Source of the DNA: Paramecium tetraurelia
Lineage: Eukaryota > Ciliophora > Oligohymenophorea > Peniculida > Parameciidae
DNA: 64,000 bases
Direction of reading: 5' to 3'
Assembly: GCF_000165425.1 (NCBI RefSeq)
Contig: NW_001799630.1
Span: 375,734 to 439,733 of the forward strand
The notes under the pieces were generated by a model, which was not told the DNA's origin, did no database searches, and was given only the letters and a program-made list of their open reading frames with translations. A program made the position numbers and the translations under genes. This document shows positions 34,127-47,670 of this stretch, piece after piece (position 1 is the first letter of the stretch; each line of letters starts with the position of its first letter).

Positions 34127-34830
34127 ATGAGTGTATATCAACATCAATCAAGTAGCAATAGCTAGACATAATCCTAAAAATATCAGAATAAATCAAGGCA
34201 GGTTGAGGCGGAAGATTAAATAGTTAAATATACAGTGAGATAGGATTTTTTAAATCTTCTTACCATTGCTGCTGATTATCAAGCTGGCTTAAATTATTCA
34301 GGAAACAAGAAAAACATGGAATAAATTCTCATTATGTTGCAAAACAAATTAATATTGCAGGTCAACCTTTCAAGTTCAATTCATTAAGATTAATAATAAT
34401 AATGTAAAAACTCACCTCAACTGAATGCAACATTAATGAAAGAAAAAGGTAAAGTAAAGGAATTTCTAAAAATTATAATTAATGAATAAAAATTTGCTCC
34501 TTAAATTGAAAAATATCTCGAATGTTACTTGAATAAGTGTTTAAATGAATACCCTATATTAGTAAATGAACCATTAAATCCTGTTAAACATAAGGCTGAA
34601 TTCAATTAAGATACTCTTTAAAAAGTCTTATGCTCTATTAATTAAACTGATTAAAACTACAGTGATATTTACAGCGGGAAAGTTTAAGCAAAAGAATTAT
34701 CATAGAGTGATATTGATAAGCGTATACAGTAAAAAATATATGTTATTAATTTAGGGAAAGAATAAATACTGTCAATCGTAAATTGGAAGGCTCTCAAGAG
34801 AGAGGATGCAATTGGTGCTAATTAATCTGA
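34127..34830 (+). CDS. Hypothetical helical protein, no recognised family
   Basis: 225 aa when the 26-nt intron at 34729-34754 is removed; it then ends naturally with a charged coiled coil (DIDKRIQERINTVNRKLEG). Without splicing the frame would stay open to 35317, but that extension is AT-driven and unlike protein. Residues 1-35 are Ser/Gln-rich; the middle is helical (DFLNLLTIAADYQAG, LMKEKGKVKEFLKIIIN). The start is 136 bp from the divergent hypothetical gene at 33990. Function unknown. Confidence 0.6.
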
Positions 34831-35534
34831 ATAAAGAAATAATGAAAATGTTTTTATTATACACGCTTTTTTTGATAAATTATTCTATTATAAAAGAATA
34901 GGATTTCTTAATATGATTTAATATATCTTAATCATCAGATTACTTTCGTATTATTTTATTGGATATAAATATAGCAAAAATAAAAGCACTAAACAAAATG
35001 TTACAATTTAAAATTTTATTCTATTTACAATTCAATTAGAGATATATTATGAAAAAGAAAATTTTTCTTTCTTTTATAATTATTCAAAAACTGTTAGTCT
35101 AATTATTACAAAGAACTCGATCATATATTATTATATGATATTTACACTTCTTAGATTGAATGAATATATATTACTTAATGTATAGTACTCCATTTAGATA
35201 AGCTTTAATTTATTGAGCCTTCGTTTTATCCAATCTTACTCAAATTATTCTCAATTTCTTGTGTTTAGTCTCTTGAGTCCAATTCTAAAAACAATAAAGT
35301 AGAAGGTAGTATTTTGAACGAAATATATTTTCTAAACTATTCTAGTATCTGATTTATAATTATGTTTTAATCTTAAAGAACTATATTCCTCAAAAATCTA
35401 CATAAAATTTATTCGTTCTTCTTGATCCTATTGAAATCCTATGAAGAAAGTAATAAAGAATAAGTCATATAGAATGTTTTCAGAAATAAATAAGATAATA
35501 AAATGTAATTAATTTTATAATTTGTTATAAACTC
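34831..35534. other. Intergenic between convergent genes
   Basis: About 700 bp, AT-rich. One long frame crosses it only because TGA is rare in such sequence; amino-acid composition is not protein-like. Nothing else seen. Confidence 0.5.
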
Positions 35535-36662
<1,128 letters not shown>

Positions 36663-37111
36663 TAAATATTTACACTTATTAAATTGAATGAACTTCTTCC
36701 TTGTTTAAATGTTTTAAATTGAGTCATCTAAAATATTTCTGATTGGTTCTGACTTTTTTATAAATCTATGGCTATTATAATAATTAATTATAATAATAGC
36801 CATAAATTTACTTAATATAAATTTATTTATTATAACTTAATTTAAATTAATTCTAAATCTTTATAATAACAATAAGTATTATTTCTCAAAGAGTTTTTTT
36901 AATTATATAAGATTTACTTATTTTATTATAGAAAATAAAAGTTGAAGATTTGATCTAAATTTAAATAATTGTAAACCATACTCATAAATATTACATAAAC
37001 CATCAATGACAAATGCAAGAATTCAAAAATACTAAAAAGACAGGAAGGTTAATTATAGAAATTTGTATTAACTGTATTATTCTATATGTTACAATCTATA
37101 TATTATTGTAA
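36663..37111. other. Intergenic upstream of actin
   Basis: 449 bp. Contains the 38-bp near-palindrome at 36767-36804; otherwise AT-rich with no frame. It must include the actin promoter and the 3' end region of the START gene. Confidence 0.5.
36767..36804. repeat. 38-bp near-perfect inverted repeat without spacer
   Basis: Two 19-bp arms, TATGGCTATTAT and its complement ATAATAGCCATA at the ends, with two mismatching positions and no loop. It lies about 105 bp upstream of the actin ATG. It could form a cruciform or bind a dimeric protein; no function is shown by sequence. Confidence 0.7.
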
Positions 37112-37823
37112 TCACTCTTTAAGGGTTGCCTTCTTCAAATTCTCAACAAATAATTTATTGTAATTGACAACCTTATTGGCCAAGCTATTCAACAAATCTT
37201 TTGGAGCATCTCCCTTTGGATCAAAAGATTACACCATTGTCACTAAGGTTTATCCATTTGCAATTGGTTTAAATCCAAAGAAACTTATGATTATCTCAGC
37301 TCTAACATATTCTTCTTTTACGGGTGCTTCAGGTACTTCAATGGATTTTGCTAGTAAATATCTAAAATATTATATACCAACAATAAAGTTTGTACCATCA
37401 GGTAAGGATGAGGCTTTAGACACAGTGACTATATCTCTTTATTATTATAAGACTTAATTAGGTTTGGTTAGAATATATTGAATAGAAATGGTATCATCGA
37501 TTTTCTTAATTAGATTAATCTAACAATATAATGATTATAAATATACTTCTTGAGCTGTGTGGTTGTATTCTGAAAATCTTGTCGAGTCTTTAAGCACTTC
37601 AACAGCTTTTTTTGGGTCTATCTCAGCTATAATTTCAGATCTTGAGATCTTCCATCCTGTTGAGCCAGGTTTAGAATAGAATACAACTCCATCCTGTTCA
37701 ATTTCCTTTTCCCATTTACCTTCCTCAATAGTTTAATATGCCAATTCAATAGCCTTAGCTTGTAATTCTAAGATATTAGGTTAATGACTTACATTCTAAT
37801 TCTGCTTAATAATTTGCTTGCAT
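37112..37823 (-). CDS. START (StAR-related lipid transfer) domain protein
   Basis: 219 aa with introns of 25 and 27 nt, exact. Nearly the whole chain is one START domain: GVVFYSKPGSTGWKISRSEI, EIDPKKAVEVLKDSTRFSEY, NHTAQEINLIKKIDDTIS, then RDIVTVSKASSLPDG, VRAEIIISFFGFKPIANGQ, TLVTMVQSFDPKGDAP and a C-terminal amphipathic helix. START domains hold a lipid in a helix-grip fold and move it between membranes. No targeting signal or extra domain. The ligand cannot be read from sequence. The 27-nt intron is a multiple of three and contains no in-frame TGA. Confidence 0.82.
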
Positions 37824-38255
37824 GCTTGTTGTATACTTAATTTATTGGGATAATCAATTAAGATTTGCAATTAAATAGCATAAAATTATACTATGTTCTA
37901 TAAGGTGATTAAAACAGAATATTAGAAATTCCTATTAAATTGGAATATAATTTAATTTATTAAGTTTTTGATTTAAATGTTATTTTATTTAATTACAATA
38001 ATTCCATATTGGCATTAAATAGTGATAATTACTAAATCTCATACTTTTTGTAAATTTATTTTGTTTTATATATGTTCTATAAATACTTTAATTGTGATTA
38101 TTTCAGCTAAACCCCTTATGAATTCAAATTCAACAACTCTATTTTGAATAAAATGTTAAACATAAATTATGAATTCCAGATCTATAAAACATATTAACTT
38201 AATTTTAAATAACATCTAACTTAAAATGTTATAATCAAATTTTACAAATAAAATT
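37824..38255. other. Intergenic, shared 5' region of divergent START and actin-like genes
   Basis: 432 bp, AT-rich, no frame or motif recognised. Confidence 0.5.
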
Positions 38256-39368
38256 ATGATAGAATCTCATCCCCCAATTGTAATTGAAAATGCTTCTTGC
38301 AATATCAGAGCTGGAATTGTTGGAGAAGCAGCCCCTAGATGTTGTTTTCCAACCCAAGTTCTCAAATTACAGGATTCTAAATAAAACAAATTCTTAATTG
38401 GAAGTCAGATGCAAGAACACCAATTAAATTATTAACCTTGTTATCCAATTCAATATGGGTACATAATGGATTGGGAGGCTATGGAATAGATTTGGAAATA
38501 TATTTTTGAGGTCTAATTATAAATTTCACCTTCTAATCATCCTGTATTATTAACAGAAGCACCTAGAAACCCTAAAATGAATCAAGAAAAGATGACAGAA
38601 ATCATGTTTGAAAACTTTGACATTCCCCTTCTTCATATATCCAATTAGACTGTGCTTTCATTATATTCATTAGGCAAAACTTCAGGTGTGATATTAGATT
38701 CCGGTGAAGGCATGACACATTGCGTACCAATATATGAAGGATTCTAATTGAGACATTAGCTATCGAGATTGGATGTGGCTGGATATGCCTGTACAAATTA
38801 TATGTCATAATTGTTGAAAGATTAATTTCTGAGAATGTATACCCCAGTAGAAAGGAATCGGATTGCAAAGGCTATAAAAGAATCATTATGCTATGTAGCA
38901 TTGGATCCGATTTTAGAAGAGAATAAATATCAAGGAAATACATCGTAATCGAGCTCATACATTTTACCTGATGGAAGTAAACTAACCATAAAAGAACAGA
39001 AATATCAATGTCCAGAAATTTTATTCAATCCGAATATTGCTGGATATGAATTACCAGGAATTCATTAAATAACTTATTCTTCAATTTTTAAATCTGATAG
39101 AGATTTATAGTAATAACTTTATAATAATATTGTGATTACTGGAGGAACAACTTTATTCCCTGGCCTTTAAGAAAGACTGCTTAAGGAAATTGAAAATCTA
39201 GTTAAGTAACCTTCTCGAACTAGGATTATTGTACCCCCAAATAGATTAAATTCAACTTGGATTGGAGGATCTATTTTATCTACATTAACGAATTTTAAAC
39301 CGTTTTGGATCACAAAGCATGAATATGAAGAATTTGGACCTTCAATTGCACATATTAAATGTTTCTGA
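38256..39368 (+). CDS. Strongly diverged actin-like protein
   Basis: 370 aa, intronless, ending HIKCF like actin. Many actin blocks are kept: [70 protein letters not shown]. Phosphate loop 1 is altered: [15 protein letters not shown] where actin has IDNGSGxCKAG, so the catalytic-site Asp is Glu, two Gly are lost and Lys is Arg. The DNase-I-loop region is replaced and shorter ([13 protein letters not shown]). It does not clearly match Arp2, Arp3 or Arp1. It may be a ciliate-specific actin paralogue with weak ATP hydrolysis or poor polymerisation; that is inference. Confidence 0.82.
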
Positions 39369-39564
39369 CTTGTAAAAATTAATAATGATCTAACATTTGT
39401 AGAACATATTATTAATTCAAATATATCTTAATTATTTATTCTTTATCCATATGATAGTGAGGTTGAACCAAGCATTTTCCTACTCTAGATTAAAATTATA
39501 TGAGATAATAATCAACTAAAAATAATAAGTTTTGAATAACTAATAATTAATTTATTGATATGAT

Positions 39565-42500
39565 TCATATTCCATCATCAATAACATCCTCTTCTTAGAA
39601 ATCATCATCATTTTACTCTTATTACCTCCCATATGGTTGTTTCTTATTTTATTATTGTTATTGTTATTATTGACTACCTACTTTTTATTTCATGTAATTC
39701 ATAACTTTTTAAATCTAAAATAGAATAGAAATGTTACTAATTCTTGATCCAAATACGGATTGAGTACAATAGATTTCTTCTACATCTTTTACATCTCTTC
39801 ATAAGCCTTCTCATATTGACCTTGAGCATAATAGTATTCAATCAACTCTGCAAATATATCTCCCTGTCTAACTGCATACTCAATATTACTCTAAATATAT
39901 ACTATAACTAAATACATCATTTAATAACTTATAGTAGATTTATAACATCTCTTGAGGAGACTTCTATTTAGCTTGAACAAAATCTAAGATCAATTTTAAT
40001 TTTTATTATAATTGTTGTGTTTTCTATTGGCTAGTTGTTTTCTCTGAATATTTAATTGCCTCTTTCAATGCAGCACATGCCTTTTCATAATCCCTATATT
40101 CATCGATTTCAACTGAAGAACATGCTTCAAAGAAATTGGCCAAGTGATCAAATGCCTTGGCTTTATTATAGAATTGTATAATGTGCTTCATAAGATCCGG
40201 TGTTTTATGCCAATCACCAGTCTACAGGTAATTACCAGCCAGTATATAGATTTCAGCCATTCTAGCATTATTTGCAAATGCAATTATCTTTTCAACATCA
40301 CCCAATTTACAAAGGGCTTTCATGGCTTTCACTCTTTCTCCCATCTAAATATACATTTTAGAAGCCTATTCGAAATTGCCCATCTTTTTTGATTTCTCAG
40401 CAATTAACAATTACACTTCTTTTTTTCGTTTGTCATCAAGACCATCCAACATTTGTTTAACCATATCGTCACTAATTTAAATACCTTAATTTTCACACAT
40501 CTCTAATACTTTTTCAAACTATTTCTTATTTATTAAGTCTTATATTGATCCTGGAGGTGGTGCTCTATCCTTTGATTGAGTGGATTGCTATTACTGCTAT
40601 TATTGATTAACTATTTTCTATTATGATGGAGCTTCCTTCAAAGAACCTGTATTAGTAAAGGCCAAATCAACAGTCTCCTATTTTTGAAGTGCAATTTCTT
40701 AATTGATCTTTTTCACATAATCTGTCAATTTCTCCTTTTAAGCTAAATACAAGGCTTTTTGCAATTATCCTCCTCTCATGTAGAGTAAAACTGCTTTATC
40801 AATAATTTTCTTTTATTCAAAGTAGATGGCTGATTAAATCATAATCAATTTAGGAGCTTACAATGATATTGCAGTCACATCAGAAATCAAATTAGCCTCC
40901 TTAGCCAATCTTATTGCTTCACTATAGTATTAGGCTTTTGCATAATATTAAATGGCTTCAGGGATGATGTTCTTGGCCTCTAGATATTTGGCTAAGAAGT
41001 AATGAGCAGCAGGATCATTCTTATCATTACAAGTCTCTTTGGCATGTCTCACATTATCTTAGTGTAATAACACTCTGACAATTCCCAAGGCATCATTTGA
41101 ATCTCTGTAGAACTTCATTGCTTCTTCGTATTGTTCCTATGACTCTAGATGATTGCCCCACCATTTATAAAGAATTGGGTCTTTCTTTTATAGGACGTAG
41201 CCTTCCAAATATTATAATTCATCAGCCTCATAAAACATTCTAGGTATTTCTTTTTGTGCATTACCTGACTTTTCATAATATTAGATTGCTTTATCCCATT
41301 CCTTAGAAATTTCATATTGTTTAGCCAATTTGTAATACGTTGATAAGAGATTGATTCTGTCATGTTTCTCTGCAATTTCCAATGCCTTTTCCCATTATCC
41401 TTATGCCTAATACAATTTATTGAGTAAATCATATCTCTTGCATTAATAATATAGTTTTTCAGCTTCAGAGATCATATTTAATTGAATAGCAACCATAGCT
41501 AATTAAGCTTCAAATTCAGGTTCCTTCTTTGTTTCTCTAATTGCCTTAGCACCTCTGGCGAATCTCATGTTTCCTATACAAATTTCAGCAACATCCAATC
41601 TTCTGGTTTTGACACTCATCTAAGCCATTTTTTCCCAGACTGTTGGATTTTGAATAGCCTTTACAGATTTATAGGCTTCATCCAAATTACCACAAGATAA
41701 ATGATAAGAGAAATTAATAACAGCTCTTTTGGTTGGTTCATCTGCTCTTTCTAAGCCAGTGAAATCATTCATTAGGATCTCTTAAATTCTATATGTTTGT
41801 TCTTTCTTCTGAATAACATTAATATGTGGAATACGAATAGACAATACGCCTTCGTATTTTTCATCAAGTACATAACAATCTTATTCTTTGATTCCTGTAT
41901 GAGGATTGAAGAAGAAAGTGAAAAACTTTTTAGCTCTGAAATCAGCTTATTCCTCTTCAACATCATTTTCACTATTTGTTTTAATTTTAGTGCAGATAGT
42001 AGTAACTCCAAAGAATCTTGGATCTGAATAGTCCCACATTATCTAAGTAGCTTTTCTGTATTATGGCAATTCAAATGATTAAAAGTTGTTGTTCTCTGGA
42101 TTATAAACAAAAAATAAGTCATTTTGATTTCCATGATTATCTGCAATAATAGCCACATTGGAACCATCACAATTGACCGCACATTATTTAATTGTACCTA
42201 AAGGACCCTTATCATTTTCAAACTTGCAATTAAATCCTGAGAGTTGAGCCTCTCTTCTACTAAAATCATATAATCTAAAATAATTGTTGTGTGTCCAAAT
42301 GACCATTGTTTTATTGTTGAATTCATAATTAGCTATGATTCCATCACTCTCTGAGAAGTCAACAAAGTATTTTTAAACTCCTTTAAAGTTAGTTACTTCA
42401 AATTTGTATTCATAAAACAAGATAAGATCTTCTTAAAAGAGAGCAGCCTTCACACACTTCTTTTCAAATGACGATTTAGCTAGAATTTAAGAATTATCTA

Positions 42501-43857
42501 AATAGATTTATTATATTATTTACTTGTAAATTCGCTGATCTCAATCCTGTTTGCACTTTGAACTAAAAGATGTTACTGAGTACAATCAATTGACTTAATG
42601 GGAAATTTGCTATCCCATTAAAACATTGACCAAGGTCCTTTTTCTTTGTCTTGATTTTAGGAGTCATTTTTAAAATAGATCAATACTTTATTATGTTCTA
42701 TTTACAAAACTCTAACATTCTCATATATTTTGCCATGAACCAAAGTTTCTTGAACTATTTTAACAGAATCTGCTGATCTTGCAGCAATAACTCCACTATT
42801 TTTACCAATAGCAATTTCATTGACTGTTTTATTAAGAGCAATTATTTGTAATGCCTTCCACTACTCACTTTCAACGGGAGATTCATCTGTCAATGCGTAG
42901 TTTTTCCAAAATACCAATCTACCATCTTTAGTTCCTGCTACCAAATTCTTTGATTTCTTGCTGTATTGAACACATGTAATCTTGTCATTCAATATCTTCT
43001 CCTTAGGATATAACTCTTAAAATTCATGCAGAGTGATAACATAATTTTCATCAGCTTCCAACTAAAACATTCTTATCATATTTTCATTCGATGAAATTGC
43101 TATTAAACATTAACCTATCCAAACTGATTGCAATGATTCTGGCTCTCCTGCTATTGATAATTTAACCTTTTTGTCTGGCTATGTCTTTTCACTTGTGCTG
43201 ATTTTAAATTAAACCAAAAGCAAACCACTTGTAATAATGATAACTGAATTATATTTCTCGTATATCATCAAGCATTTAATACTACCCACTACTTTACAGA
43301 CTTCTGAACAGTGTTTACTATCATCAGCCAAACATACCAATCCTGATTTTCCACCAAAGAAGAATAAATTTTGGGCCTTGATAATATTATTTAAATCGGC
43401 GAATATGCAAATTGTCATTATACCTTCCTTTTGGTATGTACTCATTGGAGTTATTCCTCTCCATACGACTACTAGACCCGATATATCTGCACTCACCATC
43501 CTAGATCCATTGGTGTTATATTGTATTAAATTAATTTCTTCTTTATGCACAGCTGATTCCTCCTTTGCAGTACGTGTATCCTCTTACCATATTGTTATTG
43601 TACCTAGATGTTATATAGTAGAATCTACCATTCTGCCATCCTATTGCTAATTGTGGCTGAATAGGATGCCATGCAATTGCAGTAGGTTTCTAATTACGAG
43701 CTAATTCATAATCGAATTTCTCCCCTTAATCATTATACAGCATCACTCTAGATATCGTACAGATCGCTATGGATGGACTTATAGCACTGTGTGAGACAGA
43801 CATCATAGTAATGGTTTCATTTTTTATTGAAATCGTATGTTCACTCAAAATTGACAT
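39565..43857 (-). CDS. IFT140: Intraflagellar transport protein IFT140 (IFT-A complex)
   Basis: About 1413 aa with introns of 25 and 26 nt. N-terminal WD40 region: [19 protein letters not shown], then [27 protein letters not shown] second propeller part includes [10 protein letters not shown] and [12 protein letters not shown]. The TPR half is highly characteristic: [72 protein letters not shown]. The acidic C-terminus ([11 protein letters not shown]) also matches. IFT140 is a core IFT-A subunit for retrograde transport and for import of membrane proteins into cilia. Exon sum is exact with the two introns seen. Confidence 0.95.
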
Positions 43858-44345
43858 TTTTAATATTAAATTCAAAATTCAATTTTCTTGTTAACAAATC
43901 ACTTCAACCCATTACCTCTTTGAATCTACACACCAAGTCATCCCTATCATTTGTTAGTCACATTAGATAAGTACAACTTCTACTCAATTTCATCTGTCTT
44001 AGCAGTAGAAATACAGAATTATTCAAGCATTTAATAATAAATTACATCTTTTATAAGTCATTTCCTTAAATAAAATAGACTTTTCAACAATTTATGATTA
44101 ATAAATAGAAATAATCTTAATAAAAAGATTAAATATGTTTATCATAATTATCTGTAATAATTTACAATTTAACTTAGGTCTCTATTATTAAATTTAAAAA
44201 TATATTCTACTAAGTTAAGTTATATATATAAATTTAAAAGCATTTGCATTCTCATTTAAAAGCACTAAAGTTCTATATTAGATATTAATTAAGAAATTGT
44301 GGAAATAATTGGCTATTGATGATAATAATGATGTTAATATTCAAT
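43858..44345. other. Intergenic
   Basis: 488 bp between the IFT140 start and the CCCH gene end. AT-rich; no frame, RNA or repeat recognised. Confidence 0.5.
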
Positions 44346-45116
44346 TCAATTCGCTTATGAGATCTGATTAAAATATGTGACTGCCTAGTTATAGAGATTT
44401 GTATATTTAAGTATTTCTTCTTGAGTACGCTCTGGAGCATGAATAATACTTTTAATACACTCCGCAACAGCGATAAGATTACCAACTCTTGCCTATTCCT
44501 AGGCTATCTTTAATTTTTATATAATATCCTATATATTTTATTTGTATATCTCACATCTTGTGGAAATATGTATTGCATCTCAAATGAAATGTGCTAAAAG
44601 ACTAATTGCATGGGATCTTCTTGCTTCACCTGAGGGGGAGGTGAGGGCATCTAGGGCATCTGGGGCTATGGCTGGAATGGGATGGACTATTGTTGATTTG
44701 CCTCGGAGTCTAAAATAGAATAGGGAAATACCATGGATGTATTGACAATTTTAGCCATTTTTACAATAGTTTTGAGCATGGTATTTGCAGGGAACAAAAA
44801 TAATAATAATTTAAGCTATACTTTAAAATATGGGAGGTTGAGGTTTATTCAGGGGTTATTCAATAACTGTGGCCATGGCTGATAGAGCAGAGGCAGGCAG
44901 AGGATCTGAAAAAGATAAGATATTAGTGAATACCATTGATTTATCTTTATTCTTGAGTTCCATGAGCAAATTGACATTTGTTTCCAATGGCACATTATTT
45001 AGTTGCTTGAATTGATTGTAGGTATTACCTTAGTAATGACGACAAAGCATGGTTTTGTATTTGGCATTAGGCACATTTTATTGTTGCAATTGGCTACCCC
45101 CAAATTAATATGACAT
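44346..45116 (-). CDS. Tandem CCCH zinc finger protein (TIS11-like)
   Basis: 223 aa; introns of 23, 28, 22 and 26 nt leave 224 codons, and the first two rebuild finger 1. Finger 1: YKTMLCRHYQ then ATKQCAIGNKCQFAHG, C-x8-C-x5-C-x3-H with the typical YKTxLC lead-in. Finger 2: CKYHAQNYCKNGQNCQYIH, C-x7-C-x5-C-x3-H. A Pro/Gln/Met-rich linker and a C-terminal helical region (VGNLIAVAECIKSIIHAP) follow. Such fingers bind AU-rich single-stranded RNA and control mRNA turnover. The last intron starts GTG, less usual here. Confidence 0.82.
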
Positions 45117-45240
45117 TTATATTATAATATAAATTATCGTTTTATTATGCATTTAATATTGATGATCTTAACAATTCTGGGGTAGTGCAAACTGAGCACT
45201 AAGCCTCATCAGAATCATTTCGAGAATATATTCTATTACG

Positions 45241-46285
45241 ATGACGAATATTACAAAGTAAACCACAATAAAAGCTTAGAATCATCTGCATGTATCCAAA
45301 GTGTATTGGAATGCCAATTTCAATAAGCGTTTAAAAGACGTTGACCCCAGATATCTGTATTACAAGGATGGAGACATCAAAAGATACACGAAATATGATA
45401 AAATAGGACAAGGAGCCTTCTCTCAAGTTTTCCTCGGACTTCGAGATGACGGCGAGATAGTGGTAATGAAGGAACTAAAACCTATGAAATGGCAGGCAAT
45501 CAACAGAGAAATTCAAGTGTTGAAAGCTATCAAGGGGACAACGAATACCTTATAGTTGATTGATGCTATTAGAAATCAAAATAAGAAACAAAATGCTACT
45601 TTTATTTATTAATATTTGAGCAGTGTGAATTTACTGCATTTATTTGGAAAACTGGAATTACCAAAGATAAAATTATACATGTACTAATTGCTAAAAGTAT
45701 TTACAATACTTAAAAGGCTTTAAATTAAGTGCATAGTAAAGGAGTCATGCATCGAGATGTAAAGATGGCGAATATCATCATTAAAGAAGATGACACACTC
45801 TACCTAATTGATTGGGGTTTGGGAGAGTTCTACCACCCAAAAAAGAGATATAACACCAGAGTGGGAACTCGCTATTACAAAGCTCCAGAATTGTTGGTCA
45901 ATAATAAACAATACGATTACAGTATTGATATGTGGGCCTTTGGTTGTACATTAGCAAGCATGATATTTCAAAAGTAACCTTTATTCAAAGGCAAAGATGT
46001 CTATGATTAATTAGATAAGATTGTTGCTGTTTTGGGAACTGAAGATCTCCTTAAATACTTAGCTAAGTATGATCTCATCTACCCTGATCCACCCATGTAT
46101 AGATATACACATTTATTAGTCATTCCTAAAAGCCTTTCACTATTTATATAGATCCTGAGAATGCTCACTTAGTTACAAAGGAAGGTTTGGATCTGATAAG
46201 CAAATTGTTGGTCTATGATCATAAATTAAGACTCACTGCAGAAGAGGCTATGGCACATTCTTTTTTTGATGGCTATCGAATATGA
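45241..46285 (+). CDS. Casein kinase 2 alpha-like protein kinase
   Basis: 333 aa with introns of 20 and 23 nt. CK2 features: [94 protein letters not shown] in place of DFG is diagnostic of CK2. It is not canonical: the catalytic loop is [11 protein letters not shown] (CK2: HRDVKPHN) and the P+1 region is [12 protein letters not shown] (CK2: VASRYFKGPELL). Glycine loop GQGAFSQVF and Lys in VVMKELKP are intact, so it should be active. CK2 is a constitutive acidophilic kinase. The next gene starts 14 bp after its stop. Confidence 0.85.
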
Positions 46286-46299
46286 ATTAATTTAAATAA

Positions 46300-47202
46300 A
46301 TGTAAAAAATTATTGTTCCTATTTTAACTTTGAATAATGGCAACAAAATTCCATAAGTAGGTTATGGTACTTACCAATCCAAGGGTAATGAATTAGTTGA
46401 TGGAATCAAATATGCCTTATAAGCGTATTAATATTTATAATTACTACTCCTAGCGGGTACACTCACATAGATTCTGCCTCCTGTTATAGAAATGGCAAGG
46501 ATATTAGAGTTCCTAAGAGGGAAGATATTTTCATCACTTCTAAGATCGCCCCTCAAGAACAAGGATATGAGAATACCATTAATGCTTGCAAAAAAATCCT
46601 ATAAGATTTGGATACTACATACCTTGATTTATTACTAATTCATTGGCCAGGTTCTGCAGGTAATAAACCTAATAGTCCTGAAAATGCCACTGTGAGACTT
46701 TAGACTTATAAAGCTTTAGAGCAATTATTTTAAGAAGGGAAAATTAAAAATATTGGAGTCAGCAATTTTCTAAAACACCATCTTGAACATCTTCTGTAAC
46801 ATTGTAAAATCAAACCTGTTATCAACTAAATAGAAGTACATCCCTTATGTTGGGATTAAGCTACTGTCCAATTTTGTTAACAATAAGGTAATAATTAGTA
46901 ATAAATAATTAGGCATCTTGATTGAAGCTTACTCTCCTATTGCTAGAAATGATCCCAAATTGATCTAGAATCAAAAAATGATTGAGCTTTCAAAGAAATA
47001 CAATAAAACTGTTGCTTAAGTAAGTCTAAGATGGGCTGTACAAAAGGGGTTTATTATATTACCAAAATCAAAGACTCCAAAATACATCAAAGAAAATATT
47101 GAGATTTTTGATTTTTAAATTTCTTAAGATGACATGAATGCTATTGATAATCTTAATCAAAATTATCACACATGTTGGGATCCTAGCACAGTTATTTATT
47201 GA
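46300..47202 (+). CDS. Aldo-keto reductase
   Basis: 282 aa with introns of 29 and 25 nt, exact. AKR landmarks: GNKIPQVGYGTYQSKG, GYTHIDSASCYRNGKDI (Asp and Tyr of the catalytic tetrad), EDIFITSKIAPQEQGY (Lys), YLDLLLIHWPGSAG (His), NIGVSNFLKHHLEHLL, INQIEVHPLCWDQ, GILIEAYSPIARND, KTVAQVSLRWAVQKGFIILP. The four catalytic residues are present. It reduces aldehydes or ketones with NADPH; substrate cannot be told. Its ATG (46300) is only 14 bp after the CK2-like stop on the same strand, leaving almost no room for a promoter outside the upstream gene. Confidence 0.92.
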
Positions 47203-47332
47203 GTTATTATTTATATCTTAAAAAAATGAAGTGATATTGTATTGATTATTTTCATTTATTCATATTTTTGAAAATTCGTTTGAAAAGAAACTAAATTCTT
47301 GGAATAACGAATATGATTAATAATTAAATTAA

Positions 47333-47670
47333 ATGGTAAGACGTGTGATTGTGTTATTACTATTAGGAATAGTGCTTGGATTACAACCATATGAAGCTGA
47401 TTTCTTGATGTTTGATTAGGATGGGGATAAAGTGCTTAAATATGATGAATTAAGAGCTCAATTTCCAACTTAGAACCCATATAACACAGCTGATTTTGTT
47501 GCTTAATTCTTTCTAGATTATGATTCCAATGGAGGTATATTACAATAATCATATGTTATTTAGATAAAATCATTGAATTCAAAGAATATTCAACCAAAAG
47601 AGAATAATAAAAATTAGAATTAGAATAATAATAGCAATCCATAAGTTCTATGTATCATGACGATTTATGA
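47333..47670 (+). CDS. Small EF-hand protein with signal peptide and HDDL C-terminus
   Basis: 102 aa with one 29-nt intron. Residues 1-20 are a cleavable signal peptide (MVRRVIVLLLLGIVLGLQ). EF-hand 1: DQDGDKVLKYDE. EF-hand 2: DYDSNGDKIIEF, restored only after splicing. Both loops have full calcium ligands. The chain ends MYHDDL; HDDL resembles the HDEL/KDEL retrieval signal. Together these suggest a calcium-binding protein of the ER lumen or of a secretory calcium store. Family beyond EF-hand is not recognised. Confidence 0.78.

Noticed and set aside
34831..35317. Long in-frame extension of the gene at 34127
   Set aside because: It is open only because TGA is rare in AT-rich sequence. Splicing a normal 26-nt intron gives a better, charged C-terminus and a stop at 34830.
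43237..43650. Plus-strand frame of 137 codons
   Set aside because: It is antisense to the WD40 part of IFT140.
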